NCBI GenBank assembly: GCA_964469815.1
Contig: CAYXZC010000028.1
Span: forward strand, 1-23,469
Source of the DNA: MGBC163016 sp964469815
GTDB taxonomy: Bacteria > Actinomycetota > Coriobacteriia > Coriobacteriales > Eggerthellaceae
Length of the DNA stretch: 23,469 nt
Direction: 5' to 3'
Position numbers and translations under genes: made by a program. The first letter of the stretch is position 1, and every line of letters starts with the position of its first letter. Of the stretch, positions 22,437-23,469 are shown in pieces. Below the pieces are notes generated by a model. It was not told the origin of the DNA. It did no database searches and worked only from the letters and a program-made list of their open reading frames with translations.

Positions 22437-22513
22437 TGGTGCGCCATGAGGGATTCGAACCCCCGGCGGTCTGATTCGTAGTCAGCTCCTCTATCCAGCT
22501 GAGGTAATGGCGC
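22437..22513 (-). tRNA. tRNA-Arg (anticodon ACG)
   Basis: Read on the minus strand: acceptor GCGCCAT pairs with ATGGCGC, D-stem CCTC/GAGG around AGCTGGATA, anticodon loop CTACGAA (anticodon ACG, wobble A normally edited to inosine), T-arm with GGTTCGAAT, discriminator A and encoded CCA. The 77-base length is standard. The first pair of the anticodon stem looks G-A. The promoter (TTGACA, 17-base spacer, CAAAAT) lies just upstream. Confidence 0.93.
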
Positions 22514-22532
22514 ACTTCAAACAGCAAAGGTC

Positions 22533-22561
22533 ATTTTGCCAAAACGACAAAATGATGTCAA
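22533..22561 (-). promoter_or_regulatory. Sigma-70-type promoter of tRNA-Arg
   Basis: On the minus strand: TTGACA (22556-22561), 17-base spacer, CAAAAT (22533-22538), 20 bases before the tRNA 5' end. The -10 overlaps an inverted repeat, TCATTTTG/CAAAATGA. Confidence 0.7.
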
Positions 22562-22568
22562 CACATTT

Positions 22569-22598
22569 TTGACGTAGCGCTCGTTGCTTCGGTAAAAT
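22569..22598 (+). promoter_or_regulatory. Sigma-70-type promoter of citrate synthase
   Basis: TTGACG (22569-22574), 18-base spacer, TAAAAT (22593-22598), 31 bases before the ATG. It is back to back with the tRNA-Arg promoter, whose -35 is 7 bases away. Confidence 0.6.
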
Positions 22599-22629
22599 AT
22601 CCCATTAAAACGATCATTCAAGGGGAATC

Positions 22630-23469
22630 ATGGCAATAGAAATCGATGAGCAGCTCATTCGCGATGATGAAGGCGTCATCAAGGTAGGCGAGGCTCAAAC
22701 GCTTGAGATCAGCGATGAAGAGGAGAAGAACGTCGATCTTTATGAGACGTTCAGCGACATAAACAGCATAGATCCCGAGCTTTACAAGAACAATGATGTT
22801 AAGCGCGGGCTTCGCAACGCCGATGGAACCGGTGTGCTTGCCGGTATCACGCACATCTCGAATGTGCATGGTTACAAGATAGTCGATGGCAAGAGGGTGC
22901 CCGACGAGGGTTCTCTCAGGCTTCGTGGGTATGAGCTCTATGATCTTTTGGGAGATATGTCGCCTGATCGACGGTTTCGCTTCGAGGAACTTTGCTACCT
23001 GCTGTTGATGGGGGATCTTCCCACCAAAGATGACCTTACGCGTTTCGTATCGGTCATCGATTCACAGCGGGAGCTTCCCGATGGATTCACTGCGTCCATG
23101 CTCATGCGTGATGCGGCTCCCGATATCATGAATGTATTGGCAAGGTCCATCCTTCAACTCTATGCTTACGACACCCATGCCGAAGAGCGCACGGCAAAGC
23201 ACGAGATCCATACGGCGCTTTCGCTCATAAGCCGTCTTCCGCGCATCATGGTACTCTCGTATTTCAGCAAGCGAGCACGCTTCGACCATGATTCGATGAT
23301 CATGCATCGTTTCATCGAAGGACAATCCAGCGCTGAGACCATCCTTTCGATGCTGCGCTTGGATAGGCAGTTCACGCCGGAAGAGGCGCGGATGCTCGAC
23401 ATAATGCTGTGTCTGCATGCGGAACATGGCGGTGGCAACAACTCTCCCTTCGCAACTCGTGTGCTGACC
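22630..23469 (+). CDS. gltA: Citrate synthase, N-terminal 280 residues (cut by window end)
   Basis: The frame is open from ATG 22630 (AAGGGG four bases upstream) to the last base, giving exactly 280 codons; the 3' end is missing. The protein has an acidic extension of about 45 residues and then the citrate synthase core: AGITHISNVHGYK, GSLRLRGYELYDLL, FEELCYLLLMGDLP, and the active-site block CLHAEHGGGNNSPF with catalytic His266. Citrate synthase condenses acetyl-CoA and oxaloacetate to citrate; related 2-methylcitrate synthases cannot be excluded without the C-terminus. The form with the AEHGGGNNS motif is the one usual in anaerobic Gram-positives. Confidence 0.92.
   Translation, partial: MAIEIDEQLIRDDEGVIKVGEAQTLEISDEEEKNVDLYETFSDINSIDPELYKNNDVKRGLRNADGTGVLAGITHISNVHGYKIVDGKRVPDEGSLRLRGYELYDLLGDMSPDRRFRFEELCYLLLMGDLPTKDDLTRFVSVIDSQRELPDGFTASMLMRDAAPDIMNVLARSILQLYAYDTHAEERTAKHEIHTALSLISRLPRIMVLSYFSKRARFDHDSMIMHRFIEGQSSAETILSMLRLDRQFTPEEARMLDIMLCLHAEHGGGNNSPFATRVLT

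Overview
The window most resembles a mid-GC member of the Coriobacteriia (Eggerthellales-like). I infer this from family content: a DUF5692 membrane protein beside a TetR regulator, an HTH protein paired with a membrane-anchored Ser/Thr kinase, a DUF4190/DUF5067 protein, FdhE, and a citrate synthase with an N-terminal extension. No marker gene fixes the species.

Layout. 1-410 is the 3' end of a sodium:alanine (AGCS) symporter. 411-1041 is a non-coding stretch with three REP-type palindromes and a strong hairpin. 1042-3417 is a soluble hybrid histidine kinase. 3432-3931 (minus) is a two-gene unit: a glutaredoxin-like protein and a Lys-rich protein with a Cys cluster. From 4162 to 15535 every gene is on the plus strand and most relate to the envelope: a BceRS-like two-component system, a DUF4190/DUF5067 protein, an HTH protein, a membrane Ser/Thr kinase, a 32-residue single-TM microprotein, a BceAB-like ABC transporter, then XpaC and TelA family proteins. 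A 360-bp, densely palindromic element (12546-12905) separates the transporter from XpaC. 15577-17915 (minus) holds YbaK, DUF5692 and TetR. 18300-21022 (plus) holds FdhE and an NhaC-family antiporter. CorA (minus) converges on NhaC over a bidirectional terminator. Last come a minus-strand tRNA-Arg(ACG) with two partial copies of its 3' end downstream, and the start of citrate synthase, cut by the window end.

How it may work together. The BceRS/BceAB pieces suggest sensing and detoxification of cell-wall-active peptides. Here regulator/kinase and transporter are split by about 3.3 kb holding a kinase/HTH pair and a DUF4190/DUF5067 protein. A short motif, GCCTTACAT(C/T)T, occurs upstream of both bceR and the transporter, in opposite orientation, and may link the halves. 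XpaC/TelA, another envelope-stress pair, follows directly.

The most interesting non-genic observations are the 360-bp palindromic element, a REP family with GTAG at the hairpin foot (five candidates), the unlisted microprotein at 9106-9204, and the decayed tRNA-Arg attachment-site-like repeats.
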